Shown in pieces: positions 35,159 to 44,443 of a stretch of 64,000 nt of DNA (positions are counted from its first letter, which is position 1; every line of letters starts with the position of its first letter). Source of the stretch: Wenyingzhuangia fucanilytica (lineage in GTDB: Bacteria; Bacteroidota; Bacteroidia; Flavobacteriales; Flavobacteriaceae); the NCBI RefSeq assembly GCF_001697185.1, contig NZ_CP014224.1, positions 1,488,001-1,552,000 of the forward strand, in the 5' to 3' direction. A program made the translations under genes and the position numbers. The notes under the pieces are model-generated. The model saw only the letters and a program-made list of their open reading frames with translations. It was not told the DNA's origin and ran no database searches.

Positions 35159-35803
35159 TTATTTTTTGATGTACTTGTGAGAACCATCGCAATTGGGCAT
35201 TCTTTTAGATAGACCACAAACACAATCGTTTATACCTTTACCATTAAGAATTCGTTCTTCGTATTTTTCAATTCTAGAAATACGTGTTTTAGATTGTTTT
35301 GCTCCTGAAAAAAATAAGTTATAAGCTCTTTTTCGTCCAGGGGTTAAAGCATTAAAAGCAGTATTTAATTTGCTGTTTTCTTTTAACTTTTCTTGTAGTT
35401 CTTCTACCAATTCAAAATCTGTACTTTTTTTTAGGTCTACTTTTAATCCTGCTTTTTCAATTTCAATAGCTTCATAAATATAAGATTTTATGATAGGAGT
35501 AAGTTTTTGAATCTCTTGAGGGTTGGTAAACTTAAGATATTTTACAGATTGTGAATTTTCTCCAGGAGAAATCAAAAGGTTTTCAGTGTCCTTTAGCAAA
35601 ACTCCTTTTAAAAAGCTAATAGCACAGTAATCTTTAAAATTGGCTAGTAATATCACATTTTTATTGTTAAAGGTATAGCAAGGAACTCGCCATTTAAACT
35701 CTTCGGTAAGCATACAATCTATAAGAATGGCTCTTAATATTTCCAATTCTTCTTGCCATTTTTTTAGCTTGTTTAAATACTCATCAACCTTGGGATTCAT
35801 CAT
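35159..35803 (-). CDS. YdeI-like protein (DUF1801 plus YdeI region) with C-terminal CDGSH iron-sulfur motif
   Basis: A 214-residue protein. Residues about 1-125 match the DUF1801/YdhG fold (EEFKWRVPCYTFNNKNVILLANFKDYCAISF, LKFTNPQEI). Residues 126-185 match the YdeI C-terminal helical region (LNTAFNALTPGRKRAYNLFFSGAKQSKTRISRIEKY). The last about 20 residues are C-V-C-x2-S-x3-P-x-C-D-G-S-H, an exact CDGSH consensus that binds a [2Fe-2S] cluster through three Cys and one His. The role of YdeI-type proteins is not settled (stress or antimicrobial peptide tolerance has been suggested for relatives). The cluster suggests redox or iron sensing. It is monocistronic, with a 407-nt gap upstream. Confidence 0.82.
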   Translation of the reverse strand: MMNPKVDEYLNKLKKWQEELEILRAILIDCMLTEEFKWRVPCYTFNNKNVILLANFKDYCAISFLKGVLLKDTENLLISPGENSQSVKYLKFTNPQEIQKLTPIIKSYIYEAIEIEKAGLKVDLKKSTDFELVEELQEKLKENSKLNTAFNALTPGRKRAYNLFFSGAKQSKTRISRIEKYEERILNGKGINDCVCGLSKRMPNCDGSHKYIKK

Positions 35804-36210
35804 TCTTACTTTTTGATAGGAAGCTCTAATTTACCATATCTCCTGTAGATAATCAATACTCTAATTTGGACAAAATATTATTTTTTTGATTCCTTTAAAT
35901 CATAGATAATTAAAGTACCTTTGATTAAGTATTATTTATCAGTTGATATTAATTATTCTTTCGCATTTCTTTAGCGAATTTATGATGCTTGTTTCTTTAG
36001 CATTTATTACGATCAATAAAACCATAGGAGTCAGCTTAATGATTGATGACTATAATGATGATCTAATTTTAATTTTACGATTTACTTTGCTCATTACTCT
36101 GCAAATCGCAACCATTTAAAAAACACATCACGCTACTAAATATTAAAAGTTGTTTAGTCTTTTAATAAAATGCATGATGAGTGTTTGTTTAATTTCTTAT
36201 AAAAGAAGTA
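35804..36210. other. 407-nt intergenic gap, mostly featureless
   Basis: This lies between divergent genes. An octamer TACCTTTG (35916-35923) fits a -7 promoter element, but the nearest TTG is 27 nt upstream, longer than usual. Two direct copies of TTTCTTTAGC occur at 35966 and 35992. A 45-codon frame (35982-36119) was judged insufficient. Otherwise nothing is recognised. Confidence 0.5.
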
Positions 36211-37278
36211 ATGATTACAGATATTAGTGTAAATAAACCAGCACCTATGGTAGTTGGAAAACGATTAGGGATGTTTAACGCAGCCTCTGATGTAAAACGT
36301 ACCATTAAAGATTTAGAAGCAGGTAAGCCTGTGTTAATTACTGCATTTTATAGTAATGGATTGTTATTGCTTAAGGAGTTACACCTATATCTATCTAAAA
36401 AAATCCCTAACGAATCTTTTCAAGAGCAACGTGATTATAGGGCACAATATCATAAATTATCAAATTTAATTTTGATAGAAATTGTAGCTAATAAGTTAAT
36501 TGTTAAAAAAGCCCCCTCCATTGGTTGGTTAGAAAAATTATATCCAGATACAGCAAATTTTTTATTGACTTTTCCACAAGTACAAGGATTGAATAGTGCT
36601 TGGCAATGGTTTAAAAATGGAATTACTATTCCGGTGTTAAGAAACAAAGTACATCCTTATTATGGAACTTATTTTCCCACTCGTTTTGATCATTTAATTT
36701 TGTTAGACAATTGGTTAAAACGTTATGAAGGGACTAAAAAATCTGCTATTGATGTTGGAGTTGGGAGTGGAGTACTTTCTTTTTTAATGATTAAACACGG
36801 TTTTCAGAAGGTTTTTGCTACAGATACCAATCCAAACGCCATTATAGGATTAAAGGAATTTATGGGAGAAACAAAACTGTCTAGAAAATTAGAATTGAAT
36901 TTTGGGAATTTGTTTGGTGCTTGGCATAAGCCTAGTGAATTGATTGTTTTTAATCCACCTTGGTTGCCAGAATCTAGCGATATTGAGAATCTTGATGAGG
37001 CTATTTATTATAATGAAACTCTATTTCCTGCCTTTTTTGAAGCTGCTAAAAAAAGATTATTACCCAATGGAAAACTGCTAGTTGTTTTTTCTAATCTAGC
37101 ACAAATCACAGGGGTAACAAAAGAACATCCTGTAGAAAAAGAATTGGCTAATGGAGGTAGATTTAAATTAGAAAAATGTTTAAAGAAGTCTGTTAAATCA
37201 GCTTCTGACAAAACAAAAAGAGAACAACATTGGCGTGCAGCAGAAGAAGTAGAGTTGTGGGTGCTGATAAATATATAA
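36211..37278 (+). CDS. Class I SAM-dependent methyltransferase with NPPW motif
   Basis: A 355-residue protein. The SAM-binding motif DVGVGSG spans residues 181-187 and FATDTNPNAI follows. The catalytic NPPW at 248-251 is the (N/D)PP(Y/F/W) motif of amino-methyltransferases acting on Gln (PrmC/HemK) or on adenine/guanine amino groups. The first about 150 residues form a separate, unrecognised domain that may recognise substrate. The target may be rRNA or a protein; I cannot choose from sequence. It has no operon partners. Confidence 0.75.
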   Translation: MITDISVNKPAPMVVGKRLGMFNAASDVKRTIKDLEAGKPVLITAFYSNGLLLLKELHLYLSKKIPNESFQEQRDYRAQYHKLSNLILIEIVANKLIVKKAPSIGWLEKLYPDTANFLLTFPQVQGLNSAWQWFKNGITIPVLRNKVHPYYGTYFPTRFDHLILLDNWLKRYEGTKKSAIDVGVGSGVLSFLMIKHGFQKVFATDTNPNAIIGLKEFMGETKLSRKLELNFGNLFGAWHKPSELIVFNPPWLPESSDIENLDEAIYYNETLFPAFFEAAKKRLLPNGKLLVVFSNLAQITGVTKEHPVEKELANGGRFKLEKCLKKSVKSASDKTKREQHWRAAEEVELWVLINI

Positions 37279-37558
37279 ATAAACCCGTTGTGTATTTGTA
37301 ACAATATTTGTCAGATTGAGTGAATTTTACGATTGTAAATGAGTGAAATTTGTATCGAAATCGGATTTTGATACTAGTAAAATTAGTTCTCTTCCGAAGT
37401 TTCGGGAACAATTTTTACTTTCTTTTCTCAGAAAAAAATTTTCGAACTGACATCTGTAATTTATTTTTTACTCCAAATACACAACGGGTAAATCAATTAA
37501 TTTTTAGTTTGATTTTTTCAGTACTTATTTACTGAAAAATCTTCTTCAGAAAAATATA

Positions 37559-38566
37559 TTATGAATCTTTTGGGAAATATTTAGGAATCAATTCTTTTAA
37601 CTTGTTTAGGGTTTCATCAACGGTTAATTCGCTCATTCCTCCAGAAGCATTTGCGTGTCCACCACCATTAAAATGTTCGGTTGCTAAAACATTTACAGGA
37701 TTTTCTGCTCCTTTAGATCTAAATGAAATTTTCATAATACCATCTCTTTCAGTAAAAACAATAGCGGCTTTCATTCCTTTGATTGATAAAACCAAATTGG
37801 CTAAGCTATCAGTATCTCCTTTTTTATAGTTGTATTTGGCCAATTCTTCTTTAGATAAAGATATTATAGCCACATTATAATCATACAAAATTTCAAGTTT
37901 TTCACTCATTGCGTATCCTTGTAAACGCAAACGACTTTCTGTATTATTATCGTTTAGTTTTTCATGAATTAAATGATGTTCTACACCTGAGGCTAAAAGT
38001 TTTGCTAATATTTCGTGAGTTCTAGGTTGTACAGAGTTAAACCTAAAACTACCAGTATCTGTTAGGATTCCTAGGTATAATGGCGTTCCAATTTTTTGAT
38101 CTAACAAATCAATATGTCCCGATTGTTCTATCAATTCAACAATTAACTGTGAAGTAGAACAAACCGTTGTTTCTGATACTGTTAAGAAAGGAAAATCTTC
38201 GGGATTTAGATGATGATCTATCATGATTTTTTTACAAGTAGACACTTCTAATAAACTTTGCATTTCTGGTCCAACTCTGTTGGTTGCATTGTAATCCAAA
38301 CAAAAAATTAAATCTGCTTGTTTAAATGCAGAAGTAACTTTTTCTGGGGTTTCCTCCATCAACAAAATGTTGGTGGTATCTAACCAATATAAAAAGTCTG
38401 GTGCTTTATCAGGATGGCAAATAACGGCTGATTTACCTAGTTTTTCTATAAAATATAATAAACCTAAAGAAGATCCTACGGAGTCTCCGTCTGCAGATTT
38501 GTGTGCAGTAATAACGATATGCGAGGCAGCTAATATTTCTGCTTCAATTTGTTTGTAGATATTCAT
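37559..38566 (-). CDS. nrnA: DHH/DHHA1 family phosphoesterase, NrnA-like (oligoribonuclease / pAp phosphatase)
   Basis: A 335-residue protein. The N-terminal metal-binding region HKSADGDSVGSSLGL (about 22-36) and the DHH motif at residues 117-119 (MIDHHLNPEDFP) define the DHH domain. The C-terminal DHHA1 part carries SFRSKGAENPVNVLATEHFNGGGHANASGG. The NrnA group degrades nano-RNA 2-5-mers and dephosphorylates 3'-phosphoadenosine 5'-phosphate, the by-product of sulfate assimilation. It acts in the cytoplasm with Mn2+. It lies 47 nt downstream of the rlmF-like gene on the same strand. Confidence 0.88.
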   Translation of the reverse strand: MNIYKQIEAEILAASHIVITAHKSADGDSVGSSLGLLYFIEKLGKSAVICHPDKAPDFLYWLDTTNILLMEETPEKVTSAFKQADLIFCLDYNATNRVGPEMQSLLEVSTCKKIMIDHHLNPEDFPFLTVSETTVCSTSQLIVELIEQSGHIDLLDQKIGTPLYLGILTDTGSFRFNSVQPRTHEILAKLLASGVEHHLIHEKLNDNNTESRLRLQGYAMSEKLEILYDYNVAIISLSKEELAKYNYKKGDTDSLANLVLSIKGMKAAIVFTERDGIMKISFRSKGAENPVNVLATEHFNGGGHANASGGMSELTVDETLNKLKELIPKYFPKDS

Positions 38567-38613
38567 GAAATAGAGGTGAGTAAATACTCTTTTTAAGTGT
38601 TTTTAAATTACAA

Positions 38614-39570
38614 TTATTCTTGAGACGAAGTTGTCTTTTTAGGTGTCCATCTTAATTTTTTCCAATCAATTTGTTCTGCTTTTGAGAGAAATGTCCAAGC
38701 AATAATTTGGCTAGATTTATTCCCAATTCCCATAGGGATGGTTTTGGTTTGTGTTGCTCCTAGTTCCTTTAAAAAATCTATCATACCTCTTTGGTTAGAT
38801 TGCTTGCTTACCAAGGCAGAAAACCAAAAACAATTTTGTGAGAACTTTTTACTTTCTTTTACTAGTTTTTGTAAAAATGCAGTTTCTCCACCATCATAAA
38901 TAATTTCACTTCCAATTTCAGATAGTGAGTAAGGAGCGTTTTTTTTCTGTACTCCTTTTTGGGCTTCTTCTAAGGAACTGTATAAAGGAGGGTGACAAAT
39001 AGAAATATCTACTTTTTCATCCTTTTCTATAATACCATAAAAAAAGTCTTTTAAAGTACCTTGTAACCTACAAGCAATTTTGTCTTTTAGAGAATCATTA
39101 GCATTTACAATGGCTTGAGCAGATAGGAGAGAAGTTTCATCAATTTCAGAACCTATAAAATTCCAATGGTATTCTGTAACTCCAATAATAGGGTAGATGC
39201 ATGTAGCCCCCATACCAATATCATAACAAGTAATATTTTTACCTAAGGGTAAACTACCAAAATTACTTTCGGTTAAAACATCTGCTATGTGGTGAATGTA
39301 ATCTGCTTTGTTGGGGATAGATGGACAGATGTAATCATCAGAAAAATTCCAATTTTTAATACCATAATAATATTGCAATAAAGATTGGTTTAATGTTTTT
39401 ATGGCAGTCGGATTTGTAAAATCAATGGTGTCTTCTCCTTTTATATTTGGTTTAATATAATTTGTTAATTGAGGGTTGATTTTACTCAAAGCCTTTAAAT
39501 CATATCGATCTTTGTTTTTGTTACGAGAATGAATTTTATTTTTAATAGGTTTCTTTTTCTCTTTAGACAT
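38614..39570 (-). CDS. rlmF: RlmF-like 23S rRNA (adenine-1618 N6) methyltransferase with altered catalytic motif
   Basis: About 318 residues from the ATG at 39570 (MSKEKKKPIKN...); the frame extends to 39630 but the added residues look non-conserved. A basic N-terminus, DRYDLKALSKINPQLTNYIKPN, DFTNPTAIKTLNQSLLQ, SAM-binding CYDIGMGATCIYP and FIGSEIDETSLLSA follow the RlmF/METTL16 family throughout. The motif expected to be NPPF reads CHPPLY at residues 192-197, with His in place of the catalytic Asn and Leu in place of the aromatic residue. Either the enzyme uses another residue or activity is altered. It is followed by nrnA. Confidence 0.8.
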   Translation of the reverse strand: MSKEKKKPIKNKIHSRNKNKDRYDLKALSKINPQLTNYIKPNIKGEDTIDFTNPTAIKTLNQSLLQYYYGIKNWNFSDDYICPSIPNKADYIHHIADVLTESNFGSLPLGKNITCYDIGMGATCIYPIIGVTEYHWNFIGSEIDETSLLSAQAIVNANDSLKDKIACRLQGTLKDFFYGIIEKDEKVDISICHPPLYSSLEEAQKGVQKKNAPYSLSEIGSEIIYDGGETAFLQKLVKESKKFSQNCFWFSALVSKQSNQRGMIDFLKELGATQTKTIPMGIGNKSSQIIAWTFLSKAEQIDWKKLRWTPKKTTSSQE

Positions 39571-39697
39571 GATGGATTGTTTTGTTACTTCTGTTTTTAA
39601 AAAGCTTTTTAGCAATTGGTAAAGATACACAAAGCATTGGAGTTAGAATCAATCCTTAAAATGTGTTTATAAGTTTGTGTGGAGAATTATAAAAACA

Positions 39698-39737
39698 AAA
39701 CAACCGAGATGTTTCTTAAGAAATATCTCGGTTGTTT
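39698..39737 (-). terminator. Terminator after the aquaporin gene
   Basis: Near-continuous arms centred on TTTCTTAAGAAA, with AACAACCGAGAT pairing to ATCTCGGTTGTT. On the minus strand the stem is followed by a T-rich tail (gttttgttttt). It is placed just past the aquaporin stop. Confidence 0.88.
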
Positions 39738-39759
39738 CATAAAAAATAAATGTATTGTT

Positions 39760-40449
39760 TTAATTTTTGGTTTCAGGTGATATAAATTTATAAACCAATC
39801 CTGCTAAAATTGCTCCTACAATTGGGGCTATCCAAAACAACCATAATTGTCCCATTGCCCAATCTCCTGCAAATAATGCTTGACTTGTACTTCTTGCTGG
39901 GTTAACAGAGGTATTGGTAACAGGTATACTAATTAAGTGTATTAATGTTAATCCTAAACCTATGGCTATACCCGCAAAACCTTTGGGTGCTTTAGGATGT
40001 GTAGCTCCTAAAATAATAATCAGAAACATAAAGGTCATTGTAATTTCTGTAATAAGTGCTGACATCATATTATAACCATCAGGAGAATGTTCACCATATC
40101 CGTTTGCAGCAAATCCTCCAATGTCAAATCCAGATTTTCCACTTACGATCAGGTATAAAATACTTGCACCAACAATTCCTCCTAATACTTGAGCAACAAT
40201 GTAAGGGATTAGTTCTCTTTTGTCAAATCTACCACCTACCCAAAGTCCAATGGTTACAGCTGGGTTTAAATGACAGCCTGAAATATGGCCAATTGCATAA
40301 GCCATTGTTAGAACTGTTAAACCAAAGGCAATGGAAACACCAACGAATCCTATTCCTAATTCTGGATAAGCAGCGGCTAAAACAGCACTACCACACCCAC
40401 CAAGTACTAACCATAAGGTTCCAATAAATTCTGCGACTAGTTTTTTCAT
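39760..40449 (-). CDS. aqpZ: Aquaporin Z-like water channel
   Basis: 229 residues from the ATG at 40449 ([11 protein letters not shown]); the frame extends upstream to 40494 without conserved sequence. Six transmembrane helices and two half-helices carry NPA motifs at 62-64 (LNPAVT) and 183-185 (VNPARS). Phe42, His171, Thr180 and Arg186 occupy the positions of the AqpZ aromatic/arginine filter, which predicts a water-selective pore rather than a glycerol facilitator. It acts in the inner membrane in osmotic balance. It is monocistronic with its own terminator. Confidence 0.92.
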   Translation of the reverse strand: MKKLVAEFIGTLWLVLGGCGSAVLAAAYPELGIGFVGVSIAFGLTVLTMAYAIGHISGCHLNPAVTIGLWVGGRFDKRELIPYIVAQVLGGIVGASILYLIVSGKSGFDIGGFAANGYGEHSPDGYNMMSALITEITMTFMFLIIILGATHPKAPKGFAGIAIGLGLTLIHLISIPVTNTSVNPARSTSQALFAGDWAMGQLWLFWIAPIVGAILAGLVYKFISPETKN

Positions 40450-40633
40450 AATTTTTTTGTTAGTTATTAAATAGTTTAGTTGATCAAAAGACACAAACCA
40501 ATAGTGTTAGGGTTTGGTAACTTTTGTTTTATGTAGTTAGCTTAAAAAAACGACATTCTTTAAATATAATAAAAACTTAGGTTTTGTAGTAAGCTAATTA
40601 TCTTAGCTACTGTAGATTATTTTTTTATGTCTT

Positions 40634-41005
40634 TTAACGATGTTGATCAATTAAAATAACATTCCCATCAGGGTCTGATATCATAAGATTTGCTGGCCCA
40701 GTTGTATTTTTTTCCACTTCTGTAATTAGGGAAATATTTTTGTTTTGTAATTGTTTTTGAATTTCTCTAATATCATCAAACTCATTAATATTTTCTGCAT
40801 TTTCATTCCAACCAGGATTAAAAGTGAGAATATTATGATCAAACATTCCCTGAAACAGACCTATTAATGAATTTTCGTTTTTCATGATTAGATAGTTTTG
40901 TTGGATGTCTCCTGCAAATATTTTAAATCCAAGATTTTCGTAAAACTGTTTTGAAGCTTCAATGTCTTTAACATTTAGACTCACAGAAAATGCACCTAAT
41001 TTCAT
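40634..41005 (-). CDS. VOC (glyoxalase/bleomycin-resistance-like) family protein
   Basis: A 123-residue protein starting at the ATG at 41005; the longer frame would need a TTG at 41012-41014. The beta-alpha-beta-beta-beta pattern with SLNVKDIEASKQFYENLGFKIFAG, YLIMKNENSLIGLFQ and ANLMISDPDGNVILIDQH is typical of one VOC module. It probably dimerises and may bind a metal through its His/Glu residues. The substrate is unknown. No operon partner; a 349-nt gap follows on the upstream side. Confidence 0.8.
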   Translation of the reverse strand: MKLGAFSVSLNVKDIEASKQFYENLGFKIFAGDIQQNYLIMKNENSLIGLFQGMFDHNILTFNPGWNENAENINEFDDIREIQKQLQNKNISLITEVEKNTTGPANLMISDPDGNVILIDQHR

Positions 41006-41354
41006 AGTGATCAATTTTAAATTTATTCTTTGCTACTAAATTTAAGGAATAATCTTCTTTGTTATAAAGCCTTAATATTTTTTTAGTTTTTAATGATTGA
41101 CTAGAGTAGGAGTATTAAATAAAATCACTGGTTTTTATGCTAAAACAAACTCTAATTACATTCTAATTTTTCTCTAATCCCTTTTTAATACAGTGAAAGT
41201 AAATTTGTTTTAATAAAAAAAGTTTAGTTAGCTTTTTTAGGTAAATGCTCATCAATGGTGGTACATTGGTGGGCTTTACTCATTTATAAAAGGTAAACTA
41301 CCTTTTAAAGAGATTTAAAATCACCCCAAAAATTCTTTGAGGTGATTTGATTTT
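41006..41354. other. 349-nt intergenic gap with two hairpins
   Basis: AT-rich sequence between the VOC gene and the metalloprotease. It contains AAAAGGTA-N3-TACCTTTT (about 41288-41306) and the metalloprotease terminator (41318-41348). No gene was recognised. Confidence 0.5.
41318..41348 (-). terminator. Terminator after the metalloprotease gene
   Basis: AAATCACC (41318-41325) pairs with GGTGATTT (41341-41348). The minus-strand copy runs into TTTTAAAT. It lies 7 nt past the stop codon of the 892-residue protease. Confidence 0.75.
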
Positions 41355-44033
41355 TTAATACTTATAAATTTTTATAGATGTTGTGTTATTAACGATTAAA
41401 AAATAAACACCAGTCCTTAAATTACTAATATCAAGTTGATTGTTAGATGTTCTAGTAAATTGACAGGCGCGCCCAGTTATATCAATAATGTTTAACGTTT
41501 TTATTGAGTCTATTCCAGAAATGGTAAGTATTCCATCTGTAGGAGTTGGACTTACTGTAATACCTTGTGAATTTTCTTCAGAATTATTTGTTTTTAAAGT
41601 ATCAGTAGGAATTTCAATGCCATCAAATAAGTAGTCATTTGTGATGTTTAAAGTTTCATCTTTAATTTCAAATGAAGTAATTTCATAAGGTTCGTGTCCA
41701 GCAGCATAGTGGTATCCTTGATTGATATCAAGAGTTTTTAAATATTCTAATCCTTTACCTATAGCATTTTGCACTAAGTACTCTTGAAATTCAGGAGATG
41801 TTCTGTCTGATGGTAATTCTATGTTATGAAGTCCCCATGCTCCTCCAAATTCTGCTGGAGTTCTACATCTTCCTCTTGCCAAAATATTAGCATCTCCAGA
41901 ATTGTTAGCTTCTAATGCTAAACTTCTACCAGTCATTTCATTTTTCAGTACCAATAAATCATTTTGACTCACCATATAAGAATGATGAATATTAGATAAT
42001 AGTACATGAGAATTATTACTTCTAACACAATAACTAGATCCGTGACTAAAACCTAAGGTGTGTCCAATTTCATGTGCTGTAAGATTCCAAGGAGTATCTC
42101 CTTTTGAAGAAATAGTACTATCACTTAATAAATAATATCTTTGATTTTTTTCATAAAGTTCTACAAATGCAGGTTCGTAATTAAATAATTTACCAACAAA
42201 ATTCTTATTATCAAGGCCTAAAGTAGCACCACCTCCAAGACCACCACCTCCAGTAATTCCAAGGTTAAATGTTTTGGTTTTGTATTTTTCTAGAATTTTT
42301 GCTCTATGTGCTTTGTTATAAATATGTTTGGTATCAACCGTCCATCCATTACTTTCCCATATACTTTTTTCTTCCTCACTATAATTGTCAAGCTCAGCTT
42401 GTAAAACTCTATCTTCGTCAGGTATGTTGTTATCAGAAAAGTTGTTAAAAGATGTTTTTAGCCAATCCTCTTGAAAAAGAGGTTTAGATACCATATAAGC
42501 ACCATTCTCCATAAGTGTTAACAGATATCTTAATTCCAATGGCCTATGTGTATTCCAAGGAATAGTTCCGCCACAAATATCTTTATCACCGGTTAGTACA
42601 CGGTCATAAAATTGTAATTTCCAATCTACAGTAACTTGTTTTAATCTTTGTAGATTTTCATTGTCTAATGCTAAATAATTAAGTTCAAAATCATTTATAT
42701 TTTGCTCAGAAACTTCAGAAAAATCTAAAGAAACATTAGTGTTGTTACTTAAATTTACTCCATTTGATTTAAAGTTTTTTGCTTTCCATGGTTTTGGAAT
42801 AAAGTAGGCTGTTAATCCTTTTAAAGTATCTATAACCCCTATGTTAAATTGATAATTATCTACTTTACCTACAAGATGTACATTGTAGTAATCTTTGGCT
42901 AGCCAATTGTTTACTTTAATATAGTTTTCATGTGCAACAACTTCTATTAATTCTTTGGTTTTTATATAGTGCTTTGCTGTAGTGTTTCTTAGTTCTTTGT
43001 CGTTTAATAATTTATAGTATGACAAATCCTTTTGAGCATACAATTTTGTAGCAATGTCTGTATTTTCCTCTGCTATATAGATGTTTTTTTTATTTGGTCT
43101 AATAGATTTAAAAACTTTTGAGTTCTCACTACTTTGATAATAAAAATAATTTTCAGTTGTAAAATAGTTTCCAAACCCATTTGTATCTGTAAGGGGGTTG
43201 GGATTAGAATTGTTTTCTAAGTCAAAAAAGACAGCCACATTGTTTTTACTAAATACTCCATAAAATTCACCAATAAAAGCTCCGTATTCTGGATTGTTTA
43301 CTTCTATATTTAGTGCTGTTAATGGTATAGTGTCTTCAGTAATTTCTGACTCTTTAAAGGTGTGTATTTTACTACTGCTTCTTTCTGTTAAATAAATAAC
43401 ATCTCCTTTTTGAGCAAATACATCTCTATCATAATTATTGGATCCATTCCCTGTTAATGCTTCAGAGTAGGCATATTTTACTGGTAAATTTTGAGCGGTA
43501 GAATTGATGACATCCTCTAATTTCCAAGCCGAAACCCTGTTACGTGTTCTTATATATACATATTGATTCGTAATTAATAAGGCCCTCCCTCTGTTAAACT
43601 TTGTTGGGTGGTCTACACCATAACTATCTGTTTGTCCTATTTGGAATTTTTGAGTACCTGTTAAATCGTAAAAATACGCTACATGTTTATATAGTAAACC
43701 AAAATAATTACCGTTAAAACTGATGTCTGTAATTACATTATTGTTATCATTATCGGGATGAAGGTTTACATCAAGTGTTAATATTTCATCTCCATTTTCG
43801 TATACATGAAGAACTTTGTCCGTATCTACTAAAAACATTTTTTGGTGATGATATCTTACAATGTCTGGTGTATATGGCAATTCCATCTCACTCCCATATT
43901 CATGGGAATAACTTGGTATGCTACCCGTTTCGGTAGTTTGTTGGCCAGTTGGTAATTGACCGGATATTGTTATGCTAAAGCATAAACAAATAATAAAAAG
44001 ACTGAATACTTTAATTGGGGACTTATAAATCAT
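41355..44033 (-). CDS. Secreted metzincin-type metalloprotease with T9SS sorting domain
   Basis: 892 residues with a Sec signal peptide (FSLFIICLCFSITISGQ). The first about 400 residues resemble a beta-propeller-like region (VRYHHQKMFLVDTDKVLHVYENGDEIL and similar repeats). The zinc site HEIGHTLGFSH spans residues 654-664 (His654, Glu655, His658, His664), the HExxHxxGxxH motif of metzincins, preceded by a glycine-rich GGGGLGGGA segment. The C-terminus (about 815-892) is a type A T9SS sorting domain (ITVSPTPTDGILTISG... LDISNLRTGVYFLIVN). It should be secreted or surface-anchored. The substrate is unknown. It is monocistronic. Confidence 0.85.
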   Translation of the reverse strand: MIYKSPIKVFSLFIICLCFSITISGQLPTGQQTTETGSIPSYSHEYGSEMELPYTPDIVRYHHQKMFLVDTDKVLHVYENGDEILTLDVNLHPDNDNNNVITDISFNGNYFGLLYKHVAYFYDLTGTQKFQIGQTDSYGVDHPTKFNRGRALLITNQYVYIRTRNRVSAWKLEDVINSTAQNLPVKYAYSEALTGNGSNNYDRDVFAQKGDVIYLTERSSSKIHTFKESEITEDTIPLTALNIEVNNPEYGAFIGEFYGVFSKNNVAVFFDLENNSNPNPLTDTNGFGNYFTTENYFYYQSSENSKVFKSIRPNKKNIYIAEENTDIATKLYAQKDLSYYKLLNDKELRNTTAKHYIKTKELIEVVAHENYIKVNNWLAKDYYNVHLVGKVDNYQFNIGVIDTLKGLTAYFIPKPWKAKNFKSNGVNLSNNTNVSLDFSEVSEQNINDFELNYLALDNENLQRLKQVTVDWKLQFYDRVLTGDKDICGGTIPWNTHRPLELRYLLTLMENGAYMVSKPLFQEDWLKTSFNNFSDNNIPDEDRVLQAELDNYSEEEKSIWESNGWTVDTKHIYNKAHRAKILEKYKTKTFNLGITGGGGLGGGATLGLDNKNFVGKLFNYEPAFVELYEKNQRYYLLSDSTISSKGDTPWNLTAHEIGHTLGFSHGSSYCVRSNNSHVLLSNIHHSYMVSQNDLLVLKNEMTGRSLALEANNSGDANILARGRCRTPAEFGGAWGLHNIELPSDRTSPEFQEYLVQNAIGKGLEYLKTLDINQGYHYAAGHEPYEITSFEIKDETLNITNDYLFDGIEIPTDTLKTNNSEENSQGITVSPTPTDGILTISGIDSIKTLNIIDITGRACQFTRTSNNQLDISNLRTGVYFLIVNNTTSIKIYKY

Positions 44034-44443
44034 ATTATATAATATTTGATTGATATAATTAATTTTTAAGCTTAGTTAGACTTTTTTATTAAAGCATGAT
44101 AGGTGAGTTATGGACTTAAATCCATGATAAAAACAGTAAAAAGTTTTTCCATAATAGGTTTAAGGGTAATGTTTAATTATTGATAATTTCGTCAAATTTA
44201 ACTAAATCATAAATTGTTTTAAAGTTTTAAGGGTGATATATTTAAAAATAAATATGTTTTTATGGTTTTTGATGAAATATTGATAACTCTAGTTTGTTTT
44301 GACGAAACACACAAAGCATATGTGAATTTGTAACTATGAGTGTTGATTATAGGATATAAAAATAGGCGATGACTACTCATCGAGTTTGATACAAAGCAAA
44401 CTCTTTAGTCATCGCCTATTTTATTGGATAGGTATTTATTTTT
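44034..44443. other. 410-nt intergenic gap
   Basis: A non-coding AT-rich stretch upstream of the metalloprotease. A minus-strand TAAATTTG (complement of 44193-44200) fits a -7 element but lacks a partner -33. The end holds a long terminator hairpin (44359-44422) belonging to the 190-residue protein gene. Nothing else is seen. Confidence 0.5.
44359..44422 (-). terminator. Long bidirectional terminator hairpin
   Basis: Outer arms of 17 bp are perfect (AAAATAGGCGATGACTA at 44359-44375 with its complement at 44406-44422). An inner GAGTTT/AAACTC stem adds stability. It lies 22 nt after the stop of the small secreted protein gene on the minus strand. Confidence 0.9.

Noticed and set aside
35982-36119. 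45-residue hydrophobic open frame starting MMLVSLAFITIN
   Set aside because: It is short, has no recognisable family and no clear start signal, and such frames are expected by chance in AT-rich intergenic DNA.
37514-37539. TTTTTCAGTA/TACTGAAAAA hairpin as terminator of nrnA
   Set aside because: On the minus strand no T-run follows the stem, so intrinsic termination is not supported.
40056-40427. 123-codon frame antisense to aquaporin
   Set aside because: Gln/Leu/His-rich shadow of aquaporin codons; the aquaporin frame has both NPA motifs.
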